Assembly (NCBI GenBank): GCA_017503075.1
Contig: JAFVTU010000009.1
Coordinates: forward strand, 124,001 to 188,000
Source of the DNA: Paludibacteraceae bacterium
GTDB taxonomy: Bacteria; Bacteroidota; Bacteroidia; Bacteroidales; Paludibacteraceae
DNA: 64,000 nt
Direction: 5' to 3'
The notes under the pieces were generated by a model that saw only the letters and a list, made by a program, of their open reading frames with translations, was not told the DNA's origin and did not search any database. Of the stretch, positions 43,833 to 52,021 are shown in pieces; position 1 is the first letter of the stretch, and every line of letters starts with the position of its first letter. Position numbers and translations under genes: made by a program.

Positions 43833-44789
43833 CAGCAAGTTATAATAGACAAAGGCATACCTTTTTTGGAGGGAGTATTGCCCCCTGAGATAAACGCCAT
43901 TTATCTTTCTCCCGAAGAGATTACTGCCGAAACTGTGCGCGAGGCAGATGCACTCTTCGTTCGCACGCGTACGCGAATAAATGAGGAGTTACTCCGTGGG
44001 AGCAAAGTACGCTTTGTCGCTACTGCCACCATTGGTTTTGATCATATTGACCAAGACTATTGCCGCAAGGCAGGCATACATTGGGTGTCGTGTCCTGGCT
44101 GCAATGCACAAGCGGTTTGCGACTATGTTGAAGAAGCCATTTCTACGATTAAAGCGAACAAAACAGACCTTACAATAGGCATAGTTGGTTATGGTCATGT
44201 TGGCAAACTCGTAGCACAAATGGCAAATCGTAATGGCTATCGCGTGCTACTATCCGACCCGCCACTGGGTATAGGCATGTCCTTGGAGAAGTTGGCTCCA
44301 CAATGCGATGTGCTTACCTTCCATACGCCACTTACCCACGATGGCGAATATCCTACCTACCATCTTTGTAATGCTGATATCTTACGCCTCTGCAAACCAG
44401 ATGCCCTCATTATCAATGCCGCTCGCGGAGGTGTCATCGACGAACAAGCCCTCCTCTCAACACTCAACACTCAACATTCAACATTAAACATTAAAGCTGC
44501 CATTGACTGTTGGGAAGATGAACCAAATATCAACACCGCCTTATTGGAAAAGGTCAATCTGGCATCTTTTCACATCGCAGGATACTCTATAGAAGGCAAA
44601 ATGCGCGCCAGTGAGATGTGTTTACGGGCTTTTTGCGAATTTTTCTCGCTCCCGATTTTGTCAATCAACAAAAAAGTAGTACCTTTGCAGGGTGATTCGG
44701 CACCGGGGTGGCTCTGCCGTATCTCTGACCAACTCAAAGCCCAACCCAATCAATTTGAACAGCTGCGGAAATCATACCCGCTACGTTGA
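43827..44789 (+). CDS. pdxB: 4-phosphoerythronate dehydrogenase
   Basis: 320 residues. Second step of the DXP-dependent pyridoxal phosphate route. D-2-hydroxyacid dehydrogenase marks: FVRTRTRINEELL near 45, ATIGFDHID near 69, the NAD-binding GIVGYGHVGKLVAQ near 117, NAARGGVIDEQALL near 196 and the catalytic His in FHIAGYSIEGK near 252. The start GTG lies in a repeat, residues 211-222 come from a heptamer array, the -33/-7 boxes of a promoter lie in its 3' part, and the stop TGA is inside a decamer array. It ends at QLRKSYPLR, a few residues short of relatives. Confidence 0.9.
   Translation: MIQQVIIDKGIPFLEGVLPPEINAIYLSPEEITAETVREADALFVRTRTRINEELLRGSKVRFVATATIGFDHIDQDYCRKAGIHWVSCPGCNAQAVCDYVEEAISTIKANKTDLTIGIVGYGHVGKLVAQMANRNGYRVLLSDPPLGIGMSLEKLAPQCDVLTFHTPLTHDGEYPTYHLCNADILRLCKPDALIINAARGGVIDEQALLSTLNTQHSTLNIKAAIDCWEDEPNINTALLEKVNLASFHIAGYSIEGKMRASEMCLRAFCEFFSLPILSINKKVVPLQGDSAPGWLCRISDQLKAQPNQFEQLRKSYPLR
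44454..44495 (+). repeat. in-frame heptamer array in pdxB
   Basis: CTCTCAA, CACTCAA, CACTCAA, CATTCAA, CATTAAA, CATTAAA: six heptamers that change stepwise. They encode the LSTLNTQHSTLNIK segment just before AAIDCWEDEP. Confidence 0.88.
44658..44687 (+). promoter_or_regulatory. promoter inside the 3' part of pdxB, for proS
   Basis: TTG (44658-44660), 19 nt, TACCTTTG (44680-44687), preceded by AAAGTAG as in other promoters here. It would start a transcript about 155 nt before the proS ATG. Confidence 0.65.
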
Positions 44790-44835
44790 ACAAATTTGAA
44801 CAACATTGAACCATTTTGAACAATATTGAACTAAA
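44786..44835 (+). repeat. five-copy TTGAACNNNN decamer array
   Basis: TTGAACAAAT, TTGAACAACA, TTGAACCATT, TTGAACAATA, TTGAACTAAA. The first unit contains the pdxB stop TGA (44787-44789). The array fills most of the gap before proS. Related, inverted and hairpin-interrupted copies lie at 9341-9393. Confidence 0.9.
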
Positions 44836-44849
44836 ATAACAACACTATA

Positions 44850-46328
44850 ATGGCAAACTTTCAAAAACTCACCCCTCGAGCTACAGATTACTCGAAGTGG
44901 TACAACGAACTAGTAGTAAAAGCAGACTTAGCTGAGCAATCGGCTGTGCGCGGATGTATGGTAATCAAACCTTATGGCTATGCCATATGGGAAACGATTC
45001 AAGCAGAGCTTGACCGTCGTTTCAAGGAGAAAGGCGTAAAAAATGCGTATTTCCCACTCCTTATCCCTAAGTCATTCCTTAGTCGCGAAGCAGAGCACGT
45101 AGAAGGTTTTGCCAAAGAGTGCGCCGTGGTTACCCACCACCGCCTTATGAATGACCCTGAGGGCAAAGGTGTTGTAGTTGACCCTAAGGCGCGCCTCGAA
45201 GAGGAGCTAATCATCCGTCCTACTTCTGAGACAATCATCTGGTCCACCTACAAGAATTGGATATCTTCCTACCGCGACCTACCTATCCTCTGCAACCAAT
45301 GGTGCAACGTCATGCGTTGGGAGATGCGTACCCGCCTCTTCTTGCGTACTGCCGAGTTCCTTTGGCAAGAGGGTCATACTGCCCACGCTACCAAAGAGGA
45401 AGCAGAAAACTACGCAGCCACTATGCTGGATGTATATGCTGACTTCGCAGAGAAAGTGATGGCTATCCCTGTTGTGAAGGGTGTCAAATCGCCAAACGAG
45501 CGTTTTGCTGGTGCGCTCAATACCTATTCCATCGAGGCAATGATGCAAGATGGTAAGGCATTGCAAGCAGGTACTAGCCACTTCTTGGGTCAAAATTTCG
45601 CCAAGTCATTTGACGTACAATTCCTCACCAATGAGAATAAATACGAGTATGTTTGGGCTACTTCTTGGGGTGTTTCTACCCGTCTTATGGGTGCACTCAT
45701 CATGACCCACTCTGACGACAACGGTTTGGTTCTTCCTCCAAATCTCGCACCAATTCAAGTGGTTATCGTGCCTATCTTTAAGAAACAAGACCAACTCGAT
45801 GCCCTTATGGAGAAACTCAATCCGCTTGCTGACCAACTCAAGCAACTCGGCATCCGCGTACAAGTAGATGCCAGCGACAAGGCTACTCCTGGCTTCAAGT
45901 TTGCTGAATACGAACTCAAGGGTGTGCCTTTGCGCCTTGCTATGGGTGGTCGTGACCTCGAGAACGGCACTATCGAACTCGCACGCCGCGACACCATGAC
46001 CAAGGAGACTGTTTCGTTCGATAACATCGTAGAAACTATCCAAAACCTGCTTAAGGAGATTCAAGATAATATCTACCAAAAGGCATTGGATTTCCGTCTT
46101 GCCAACACCCGCGAAGTGAATACTTGGGAAGAGTTCAAAGAGGAAATCAAGAAACCTGGCTTCTTGCTCTGCCACTGGGATGGTACTCCTGAAACCGAGG
46201 AGAAGATCAAAGCCGAGACCAAGGCTACTATCCGTTGTATTCCTTTCGAGGGCGACAAGACACCGGGTAAGTGTATTTATACTGGCAAACCTAGTGCACA
46301 GCGCGTGATATTTGCGATAGCATATTAA
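44850..46328 (+). CDS. proS: proline-tRNA ligase
   Basis: 492 residues. Archaeal/eukaryal-type ProRS, class II: motif 2 in [20 protein letters not shown] near 145, RPTSETIIW near 124, a [12 protein letters not shown] loop near 244 and a C-terminal zinc-binding-like extension. Length and type match other Bacteroidota. A tRNA-Pro gene is in the same window. The glycosyltransferase gene starts 2 nt after its stop. Confidence 0.97.
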   Translation: MANFQKLTPRATDYSKWYNELVVKADLAEQSAVRGCMVIKPYGYAIWETIQAELDRRFKEKGVKNAYFPLLIPKSFLSREAEHVEGFAKECAVVTHHRLMNDPEGKGVVVDPKARLEEELIIRPTSETIIWSTYKNWISSYRDLPILCNQWCNVMRWEMRTRLFLRTAEFLWQEGHTAHATKEEAENYAATMLDVYADFAEKVMAIPVVKGVKSPNERFAGALNTYSIEAMMQDGKALQAGTSHFLGQNFAKSFDVQFLTNENKYEYVWATSWGVSTRLMGALIMTHSDDNGLVLPPNLAPIQVVIVPIFKKQDQLDALMEKLNPLADQLKQLGIRVQVDASDKATPGFKFAEYELKGVPLRLAMGGRDLENGTIELARRDTMTKETVSFDNIVETIQNLLKEIQDNIYQKALDFRLANTREVNTWEEFKEEIKKPGFLLCHWDGTPETEEKIKAETKATIRCIPFEGDKTPGKCIYTGKPSAQRVIFAIAY

Positions 46329-46330
46329 TT

Positions 46331-47134
46331 ATGCTCAATGTATCTATCGTTTTATATCGCCCTGACTGGCAACAAGTAACTGATCTTGCGACGGTTATCT
46401 TGCTCTCCAACCATGTCAGACGCATATATCTGATAGACAACTCGCCCGCTCCTACATCCCCTGAATCACTTGATTCACGCATAACGTATCGCCATAATCC
46501 ATACAACATGGGTTATGGCGCTGCGCATAATATAGCTATTCGTGAGAGTATCTATGATAATGTCCCATTTCATTTGGTCATCAATCCAGATATTATCCTC
46601 ACGCCAGATGCACTTGATACGATGCTTCAGTTCATCGCTCAGCATCCTGAAGTGGGCTCTTTGATGCCTAAGGTCACATATCCCGACGGACGCTTGCAAT
46701 ACCTATGCAAGCTACTTCCCACGCCTATTGATGTCTTTGGCAGACGCTTTCTACCTAGCAAATGGATGCACCGTCGCAATAGCAGATACGAGATGCATGC
46801 TTCTGGCTACGACCGCCTCATGAATATCCCATACCTCAGCGGGTGCTTTATGCTACTTTGCACACAAGCGGTACAACAGGCGCGACTCTTCGATGAGCGT
46901 TTCTTCATGTACCCCGAAGATATGGATCTTACTCGCCGTATTCATCGCGATTACCTCACCGTCTATTTCCCACATGCCACCATTATCCATAACCACGCAC
47001 AAGCCTCCTACAAATCGCTGAAAATGTTATGGATACATGTGGTCAATATGTGCCGATATTTCAATAAGTGGGGATGGTTCTGCGACCAAGAGCGCAAACT
47101 CTTCAACCAAACCGCCATCCGCGAATACCTCTAA
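46331..47134 (+). CDS. family 2 glycosyltransferase (rhamnosyltransferase-like)
   Basis: 267 residues. GT-A fold of GT2: start MLNVSIVLYRPDWQQ, RIYLIDNSPAPT near 36, NMGYGAAHNIAIRES near 58, the DxD-like NPDIILTPDAL near 84, and FDERFFMYPEDMDLTRRI near 190. It resembles enzymes that add rhamnose or similar sugars to lipid-linked intermediates. No other polysaccharide genes are nearby, so the product is unknown. It probably shares the proS transcript. Confidence 0.85.
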   Translation: MLNVSIVLYRPDWQQVTDLATVILLSNHVRRIYLIDNSPAPTSPESLDSRITYRHNPYNMGYGAAHNIAIRESIYDNVPFHLVINPDIILTPDALDTMLQFIAQHPEVGSLMPKVTYPDGRLQYLCKLLPTPIDVFGRRFLPSKWMHRRNSRYEMHASGYDRLMNIPYLSGCFMLLCTQAVQQARLFDERFFMYPEDMDLTRRIHRDYLTVYFPHATIIHNHAQASYKSLKMLWIHVVNMCRYFNKWGWFCDQERKLFNQTAIREYL

Positions 47135-47160
47135 TATATTTTTTTTCCGAACACGAGCAC

Positions 47161-47191
47161 AAAAGGGGCTACCTTTATCAGGCAGCCCCAC
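47161..47191 (-). terminator. terminator after rpsT
   Basis: On the minus strand GTGGGGCT (47184-47191) pairs with AGCCCC (47165-47170) and is followed by TTTTGTG. It also lies just past the convergent glycosyltransferase gene. Confidence 0.7.
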
Positions 47192-47215
47192 TATATTGTG
47201 GTTTTCTGAATACGC

Positions 47216-47467
47216 TTAGAGAGCGTTAGTGTGCAAAGCCAAACTTGACTTCAAGTTTGCAGCTTTGTTGCGGTGGATGATGTTGCGTTTTGCCAACTTA
47301 TCCAACATTGAACTTACTTTTGGCAACAATGCTTCTGCAGCAGCCTTGTCAGTTGTAGCACGCAATACGCGAACTGCGTTGCGAGTAGTCTTTGCATAGT
47401 AATGGTTGTGTGCCTTACGAGTAGCCGTTTGGCGAATGCGCTTCAAAGATGATTTATGATTTGCCAT
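47216..47467 (-). CDS. rpsT: 30S ribosomal protein S20
   Basis: 83 residues, typical for S20: [22 protein letters not shown] at the start and [21 protein letters not shown] near the end. A primary 16S rRNA-binding protein. It lies 45 nt downstream of tRNA-Glu and probably shares its promoter. Confidence 0.97.
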   Translation of the reverse strand: MANHKSSLKRIRQTATRKAHNHYYAKTTRNAVRVLRATTDKAAAEALLPKVSSMLDKLAKRNIIHRNKAANLKSSLALHTNAL

Positions 47468-47512
47468 CTCTTAAATGTAATGTAATTTATTGTTATACTT
47501 TATCGTTATTTG

Positions 47513-47584
47513 TAGTGCCACGGGGAATCGAACCCCGCTTTAGAGAATGAAAATCTCTTGTCCTAACCGATAGACGATGGCACC
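47513..47584 (-). tRNA. tRNA-Glu (anticodon TTC)
   Basis: 72 nt. Acceptor GGTGCCA with TGGCACT (first pair G-T), discriminator A. D-arm GTCTATCGGTTAGGAC, anticodon stem AGAGA/TCTCT with loop TTTTCAT, T-arm GGGGTTCGATTCCCC. CCA is not encoded. First in a tRNA-Glu/rpsT transcript. Confidence 0.95.
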
Positions 47585-47614
47585 AGTTTCTCCACTATGG
47601 GCGAAAATCGGCTG

Positions 47615-47645
47615 CAAAGGTACTACAAAAAATGCAAATACGCAA
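47615..47645 (-). promoter_or_regulatory. promoter of tRNA-Glu and rpsT
   Basis: Minus-strand TTG (47643-47645), 20 nt, TACCTTTG (47615-47622). Identical over 34 nt to the greA promoter. Confidence 0.85.
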
Positions 47646-47682
47646 ATATTTTTAGAAAAAAATGTATTTTTGTGTTAAAAAA

Positions 47683-47713
47683 TTGCATATTTCCGCAGAA
47701 AATAGTACCTTTG
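47683..47713 (+). promoter_or_regulatory. promoter of the outer-membrane barrel gene
   Basis: TTG (47683-47685), 20 nt, TACCTTTG (47706-47713), 24 nt before the ATG. Confidence 0.8.
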
Positions 47714-47737
47714 TAGCCCCAAAACATCTGTTAAACA

Positions 47738-48508
47738 ATGAAAATGCGTCTTTTTTCTATAATCCTTTTGGCAGCAATCACATACGGTTATGCCATCGCT
47801 CAAGACAATAAGAATACGCTACCTGATTTGCAGACGGCAGAGTCCATCTTCTTTGACCCTACTGCTGAGAAGGAGGCTGAACCCTATCAGTTCTCTGCAC
47901 CATGGCGATTCGAAGTGGGATATGCCCAACTTAACCATCGTACACAAGACACCTCTGCTGTCTATATGCATGGCGTGCGCATTGGTGCCACCGTGGATTT
48001 TATCCTGCCACACAACTTCAGCTTGCAAACGGGTGCTCTAGCTACGTTCACCTATGGCCAGAACAACCAACATTGGGCGTCTATTAGCCAAGAAAATGCC
48101 CAAATCAATATCCTGCAGCACAATATTCTCCAACTCCAACTCACTATCCCCGTGCGCGCGTACTATGATATTAAGTTGTGGAAGGAGCTCCGGATGTTCT
48201 TTTTTGCAGGACCTCAATTGCAAGTGGGTTTGACCAACTACGATATTATCAATAACCAGACTGCAGCCGATGTCACAGCATGGCTAGAGCAGAATAATAT
48301 CCTCACCACCAACCATGAGCGATACCTCACCCGCGAACTTTATCGCACCAATATCCAGTTTGGCATAGGTGGAGGTCTGGAGTGGGATCGCTATCGCTTG
48401 CAAGCCGGCTACGACTTTGGTCTCAACAATATCTTGCGTACACCCGTATTGCAAAACCAAAAAATCAACGAATGGGGATGGTTTTGCACCTTCTCCTACC
48501 GACTATAA
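47738..48508 (+). CDS. outer-membrane beta-barrel protein (porin/PorT-like)
   Basis: 256 residues. Signal peptide ending AIAQ (about 22). Alternating hydrophobic/polar strands end in the aromatic barrel signature WGWFCTFSYRL. Segments such as VRIGATVDFILPHNFSLQTGALATFTYG and FAGPQLQVGLTNYD fit the outer-membrane barrel domain of Bacteroidetes. No function can be assigned. No terminator is evident; a hairpin-rich stretch follows. Confidence 0.75.
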   Translation: MKMRLFSIILLAAITYGYAIAQDNKNTLPDLQTAESIFFDPTAEKEAEPYQFSAPWRFEVGYAQLNHRTQDTSAVYMHGVRIGATVDFILPHNFSLQTGALATFTYGQNNQHWASISQENAQINILQHNILQLQLTIPVRAYYDIKLWKELRMFFFAGPQLQVGLTNYDIINNQTAADVTAWLEQNNILTTNHERYLTRELYRTNIQFGIGGGLEWDRYRLQAGYDFGLNNILRTPVLQNQKINEWGWFCTFSYRL

Positions 48509-48754
48509 GGAATATATACACCACTTGTCATTAAATCCCCCTCGCCGCATTTGATAAGATTCAGCGGTTGCGTTTTGGGATGTTCCCTTCTTTGGGGCCC
48601 CCGCGAGCTTCGTGAGCAAGTGGGGAGAGGAGAAACGGCGGCAACCTCAACGAGCCAAGCGAGTTCATTGTTGCAAGCCTGTTTCGACGAAAGCATAATA
48701 CACCCCCGAGCACAAGCCGAGTGCTTATGGGATATTAGCTAACTATAGTATTAA
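48509..48754. other. hairpin-rich intergenic stretch before the TPP riboswitch
   Basis: 246 nt without a supported gene. It contains GGGA-TGT-TCCC (48577-48587), a CCCCC...GGGG pairing around 48597-48625, and CAACGAGCCAAGCGAGTT (48648-48665), a diverged reverse complement of the AACTCGCTTGGCGAGTT hairpin of the 10801 element. A 63-codon frame here is unsupported. Somewhere in it must lie a promoter for the riboswitch transcript, but I do not see a clear one. Confidence 0.55.
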
Positions 48755-48824
48755 CCAACAGGGGTGCCTCTCACGGCTGAGATTATACCCTTTGAACCTG
48801 GGCAGGTAATGCTGCTAAGGAAGT
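48755..48824 (+). promoter_or_regulatory. TPP riboswitch (THI element)
   Basis: The conserved THI pieces are all present in order: CAGGGGTGCC, GGCTGAGATTATACCC, TTTGAACCTG, GCAGGTAATGCTGC and AAGGAAGT. The ATG of the TonB receptor is the next codon but for one base, so the ribosome-binding stretch (AAGGAAG) is inside the aptamer's last strand. Ligand binding would then block translation start directly. Confidence 0.95.
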
Positions 48825-51107
48825 ATGAAAAAATTCTCTTTCTTTCTCTCCGCCACTTTGGCGGCAAGTGTCGTTGCACATGCGCAAACGGACACCATCA
48901 CCCTTACCCGACAATTGGATGAGGTCACAATCAACGCGCCAGTGGCGCAAGTCACTAACAATCACACAGCGCTCACCAATGAGCAGCTCAATCAGAGCAA
49001 CACGGGGCAGAATCTTCCCTTCTTGCTCTCTGCTACGCCTGCTCTCGTGGCTACCAGCGACGATGGACTAGGAGTAGGGTACACCTATTTCCGCATCCGT
49101 GGTACCGATCACACCCGTATCAACATGACGCTCAATGATGTCCCGCTCAACGATAGCGAGAGTCAAACTGTCTTTTGGGTCAATATGACCGACATGGCTA
49201 GCAGCATGTCCTCGCTTGATGTCCAACGCGGTGTAGGCACCTCCACCAACGGTAGCGCCTCCTTCGGTGCCAGCATCAACATGTCCACCTCATCACCTAA
49301 TCACCTCATCACCTCATCGCCTGATAACCTCATCGCCTCATCCGTAGGCTTATCCTTCAACGGCGGTATGTACAACACTTTCCGCGAGATGGTGAATGCC
49401 CATATCGTGCTACCTAACCAATGGCGAGCTAATGCCCGATTCTCCAAAGTCAATTCCGATGGCTTCCTCTACCGCACTGCCTCCGACCTCTATTCCTATT
49501 ACGGCGATCTTGGGTGGTATGGCGATAAAACAGAAGTCGTTGGTCGCTTCTTTGGTGGCAGCGAGAAGACAGGCATGGGTTGGGATGGCGTGGATTATAA
49601 CACTGCCTATGGCATCAATGGTGCCGACCGACGCTATAACCCTGCAGGCGAATATACCACTACTGCTGCTGACGGCTCCGATTCTACTGCCTACTATCCC
49701 AACCAAACCGACAACTACGCCCAACAGCATGCACAACTATCTGTTCTCCATCGCTTCACGCCCCAATGGTCACTCTCTGCCACTGCCCACTATACCCATG
49801 GCGCGGGTTACTACGAGCAATACAAACGCAAGAAACTCTCCTATTGGGGATTATTGGGCAATGGGCAATTGGCTATAGGTAATGGGGATAGAAAATCCTA
49901 TGGCATGTACCGCAAGCAACTCGACAACCATTTCTTTGGCGGAGTGGTGGCTGCTAAGTATATTTCTGAGCTAGTAGATGTGCAGTTTGGTGGCGCAGCC
50001 AACTACTATACGGGTGACCACTTTGGCACGCTGCATTACCTCGAAGACTCGCTTATCCTGCCTATCAACTACGAATACTACCGCAACGAAGCCAAGAAGA
50101 CAGATGCGAATATTTATGCCAAAGCCAACTGGCGCATTATCAATCGCGCACAAGAGCAACTCTCGCTGTATGCCGACCTCCAATACCGCTATGTGCGCTA
50201 TGAGCGCAATGGTCTTAACGATGAAGATATGACCGACTTGCCTCTGGAGGTCAACTTCCATTTCTTCAACCCAAAGGCGGGCTTGACCTACCAAAACCGT
50301 GGTCACTTGCTCGCTGCTTCTTTCGCTATTGCCAACCGTGAACCTAGTCGCAACAACTACAAGGAGAATGTCGTCTACGACGCTTCTACCGGCGAATATA
50401 CCGGCCTGCCTCATGCCGAACGCCTCTACGACTACGAGCTCGGCTATACCTATTCCCATCCTCGCTTTGCTGTCGGCGCCAACCTCTATTTCATGGACTA
50501 CGACAACCAACTCGTCCTCACAGGCGAGTACAACGATGTGGGTGCGTATAAGACCAAGAATGTCAAGGACTCGTATCGTATGGGAGCCGAACTTACCGCA
50601 GGGGTCAAGATCACCAACTGGCTGCGTTGGGACGCTAACCTCGTGGCTTCACGCAACAAGATCCTCAATTACCACCAGTATATCGACCTATACGACGACC
50701 AAGACAATTGGAATTGGGTAGGGCAGGACTCTGTAGTAGGCACTACCACCATCGCTTTCTCGCCAACCCTTACTGCTTCCTCCCTCTTCACTTTTGATGT
50801 GGCAGGTTTCACGGCTACTGTTCAGACGAATGTGGTAAGCAAGCAGTATTTGGACAATACCCAGGACGAGAACGCCATGCTCCGTGCATATTCCACCACC
50901 AACCTCAATCTCCAATACCTATTGCCAATAGCCAATAGCCAATGGCCTACTATCCGCCTCTTGTGCCAGATTAACAATATCTTCAATGCCAAGTATGCCA
51001 ATAATGGTGGTGCGGAGGCCAGTAGGTTTATGGATGGCAGCCGCTGCTGTTGGTATTATGCCCAGGCGGGTATCAATGTCCATGCTGGATTTATAGTTGT
51101 ATTCTAA
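48825..51107 (+). CDS. TonB-dependent receptor, probably for thiamin
   Basis: 760 residues. Signal peptide to HAQ (about 21), a plug domain (about 32-140: LDEVTINAP, YFRIRGTDHTRINMTLNDVPLNDSE, SLDVQRGVGTSTNGSASFGASINM) and a 22-strand barrel. Position directly behind a TPP riboswitch points to thiamin or a precursor as substrate, as for the riboswitch-controlled Omr receptors of Bacteroidetes. No pnuT or tnr3 gene follows. Three short repeat arrays are inserted in frame (49288-49343, 49856-49890, 50924-50944), each in a loop-like place. Ends before a strong terminator. Confidence 0.92.
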   Translation: MKKFSFFLSATLAASVVAHAQTDTITLTRQLDEVTINAPVAQVTNNHTALTNEQLNQSNTGQNLPFLLSATPALVATSDDGLGVGYTYFRIRGTDHTRINMTLNDVPLNDSESQTVFWVNMTDMASSMSSLDVQRGVGTSTNGSASFGASINMSTSSPNHLITSSPDNLIASSVGLSFNGGMYNTFREMVNAHIVLPNQWRANARFSKVNSDGFLYRTASDLYSYYGDLGWYGDKTEVVGRFFGGSEKTGMGWDGVDYNTAYGINGADRRYNPAGEYTTTAADGSDSTAYYPNQTDNYAQQHAQLSVLHRFTPQWSLSATAHYTHGAGYYEQYKRKKLSYWGLLGNGQLAIGNGDRKSYGMYRKQLDNHFFGGVVAAKYISELVDVQFGGAANYYTGDHFGTLHYLEDSLILPINYEYYRNEAKKTDANIYAKANWRIINRAQEQLSLYADLQYRYVRYERNGLNDEDMTDLPLEVNFHFFNPKAGLTYQNRGHLLAASFAIANREPSRNNYKENVVYDASTGEYTGLPHAERLYDYELGYTYSHPRFAVGANLYFMDYDNQLVLTGEYNDVGAYKTKNVKDSYRMGAELTAGVKITNWLRWDANLVASRNKILNYHQYIDLYDDQDNWNWVGQDSVVGTTTIAFSPTLTASSLFTFDVAGFTATVQTNVVSKQYLDNTQDENAMLRAYSTTNLNLQYLLPIANSQWPTIRLLCQINNIFNAKYANNGGAEASRFMDGSRCCWYYAQAGINVHAGFIVVF
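49288..49343 (+). repeat. in-frame octamer array, seven copies, in the TonB receptor
   Basis: CCTCATCA, CCTAATCA, CCTCATCA, CCTCATCG, CCTGATAA, CCTCATCG, CCTCATCC. Encodes a Ser/Pro/Leu/Ile stretch between plug and first barrel strand. Confidence 0.88.
49856..49890 (+). repeat. in-frame GGGCAAT heptamer array in the TonB receptor
   Basis: GGGCAAT, GGGCAAT, TGGCTAT, AGGTAAT, GGGGATA. Encodes LGNGQLAIGNGDR between KLSYWGL and KSYGMYRKQ. Confidence 0.82.
50924..50944 (+). repeat. in-frame GCCAATA heptamers in the TonB receptor
   Basis: GCCAATA, GCCAATA, GCCAATG. The reverse complement TATTGGC belongs to the ATTGG family of the 6728 and tatD arrays. Confidence 0.72.
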
Positions 51108-51109
51108 AC

Positions 51110-51146
51110 AAACATCACCTGTGTCTATTGGCACAGGTGATGTTTA
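51110..51146 (+). terminator. terminator after the TonB receptor
   Basis: AACATCACCTGTG (51111-51123) pairs with CACAGGTGATGTT (51132-51144) around a TCTATTGG loop. Confidence 0.85.
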
Positions 51147-51497
51147 TAATGAGATTGTAGCAACTACTTTATTTCAATTCCCATAACAGTATATATCTTT
51201 CCGTTATGCATAATCAGCAACTGATTATCATGGAGAATCTTCTGATAAGAAGATGGCGGTGAGAATCTGTGTAACTCCCAACCTCACATCCCTACCATTG
51301 TTTATTAAAACTCACACGCGCACGTGCGCGAATTTTAGAAGATAGATGCATGGTTGGGAGGTTGGGAGCTAGTAGGGGTTGAGTTGCATTGTGTAGTGTG
51401 GTGTAGCGCAAAGGTAGCGCAAGGGTAGCGGTTATTGTTTAGTTTTAGAGTTTTAAGTCGTATTACAACACTACCCTATTCTACATAACAAAACAAA
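51147..51497. other. non-coding stretch between the two ATCACCTGT terminators
   Basis: 351 nt without a gene. Contains the palindrome CGCGCACGTGCGCG (51316-51329), a repeated GTTGGGAG (51354 and 51363 areas) and a TACAC/TAGCGCAA repeat (51385-51440) whose reverse complement shares CACCACACTACACAAT with the pgk leader array. Confidence 0.65.
51385..51440 (-). repeat. TACAC-family repeat array
   Basis: On the minus strand CGCTACCCTTG, CGCTACCTTTG, CGCTACACCACACTACACAAT follow one another. Related to 5011-5060 and to 56722-56766 in queA. Confidence 0.7.
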
Positions 51498-51527
51498 ATC
51501 ACCTGTACCGTGGGCACAGGTGATTGT
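51497..51527 (-). terminator. terminator after the exbD operon
   Basis: On the minus strand AATCACCTGTGCCC pairs with GGTACAGGTGATT and is followed by TTGTTTTGTT. Its stem is almost the same as that of the terminator at 51110-51146. Confidence 0.75.
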
Positions 51528-51548
51528 TGTTGATAGCAATCTATTAGA

Positions 51549-52019
51549 TTAGTAGGATGTACGTTGGGTAGCAGCGTAGCTGATCTTCAGTGCGTATGCA
51601 CGGCGAAGCTCTTGCTTAATATCTGCGATGATACCCATCTTAGTCTCCTTGTCTGCTTTGATTGACACTGTCATCAAACCTTGGTCAGACTCTTTCATAG
51701 AAGAACGCTCGTTGATGATATAATCACCAATCTCCTTAGCGTCAGCGAAAGCATCGTCCAATTGGATACGTGTCTCTGCACCGTATTGCTTGCGGAACTC
51801 TGCAGTAGGAGTACCTACATAGATGTAACGAACCAATGATTTCTTCTCCAACTTAGTCAACTCTGTGGCTTGAGGATTCTGGATTTGAACCTTATAGGTA
51901 ACCTCCTTCATAGAAGTTACAGACATGAAGAAGAACAAGAGCATGAAGATGATATCTGGCAATGAACTAGTGTTCAATGCAGGCATCTCACGTTTATCGT
52001 TTCTACGAATTTTTGCCAT
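51549..52019 (-). CDS. exbD: ExbD/TolR-family biopolymer transporter (second copy)
   Basis: 156 residues. One N-terminal membrane helix (LPDIIFMLLFFFMSV, about 20-40), with the proton-relay Asp in SLPDIIFML, and a periplasmic domain. With ExbB it converts proton flow to motion of TonB. It follows the first exbD after 2 nt; paired exbD genes are usual in Bacteroidota. Confidence 0.9.
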   Translation of the reverse strand: MAKIRRNDKREMPALNTSSLPDIIFMLLFFFMSVTSMKEVTYKVQIQNPQATELTKLEKKSLVRYIYVGTPTAEFRKQYGAETRIQLDDAFADAKEIGDYIINERSSMKESDQGLMTVSIKADKETKMGIIADIKQELRRAYALKISYAATQRTSY

Positions 52020-52021
52020 AC

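Noticed and set aside
43827-44789. pdxB as a pseudogene
   Set aside because: Despite the repeats, all catalytic and NAD-binding motifs are present and the frame is open to near the family end.
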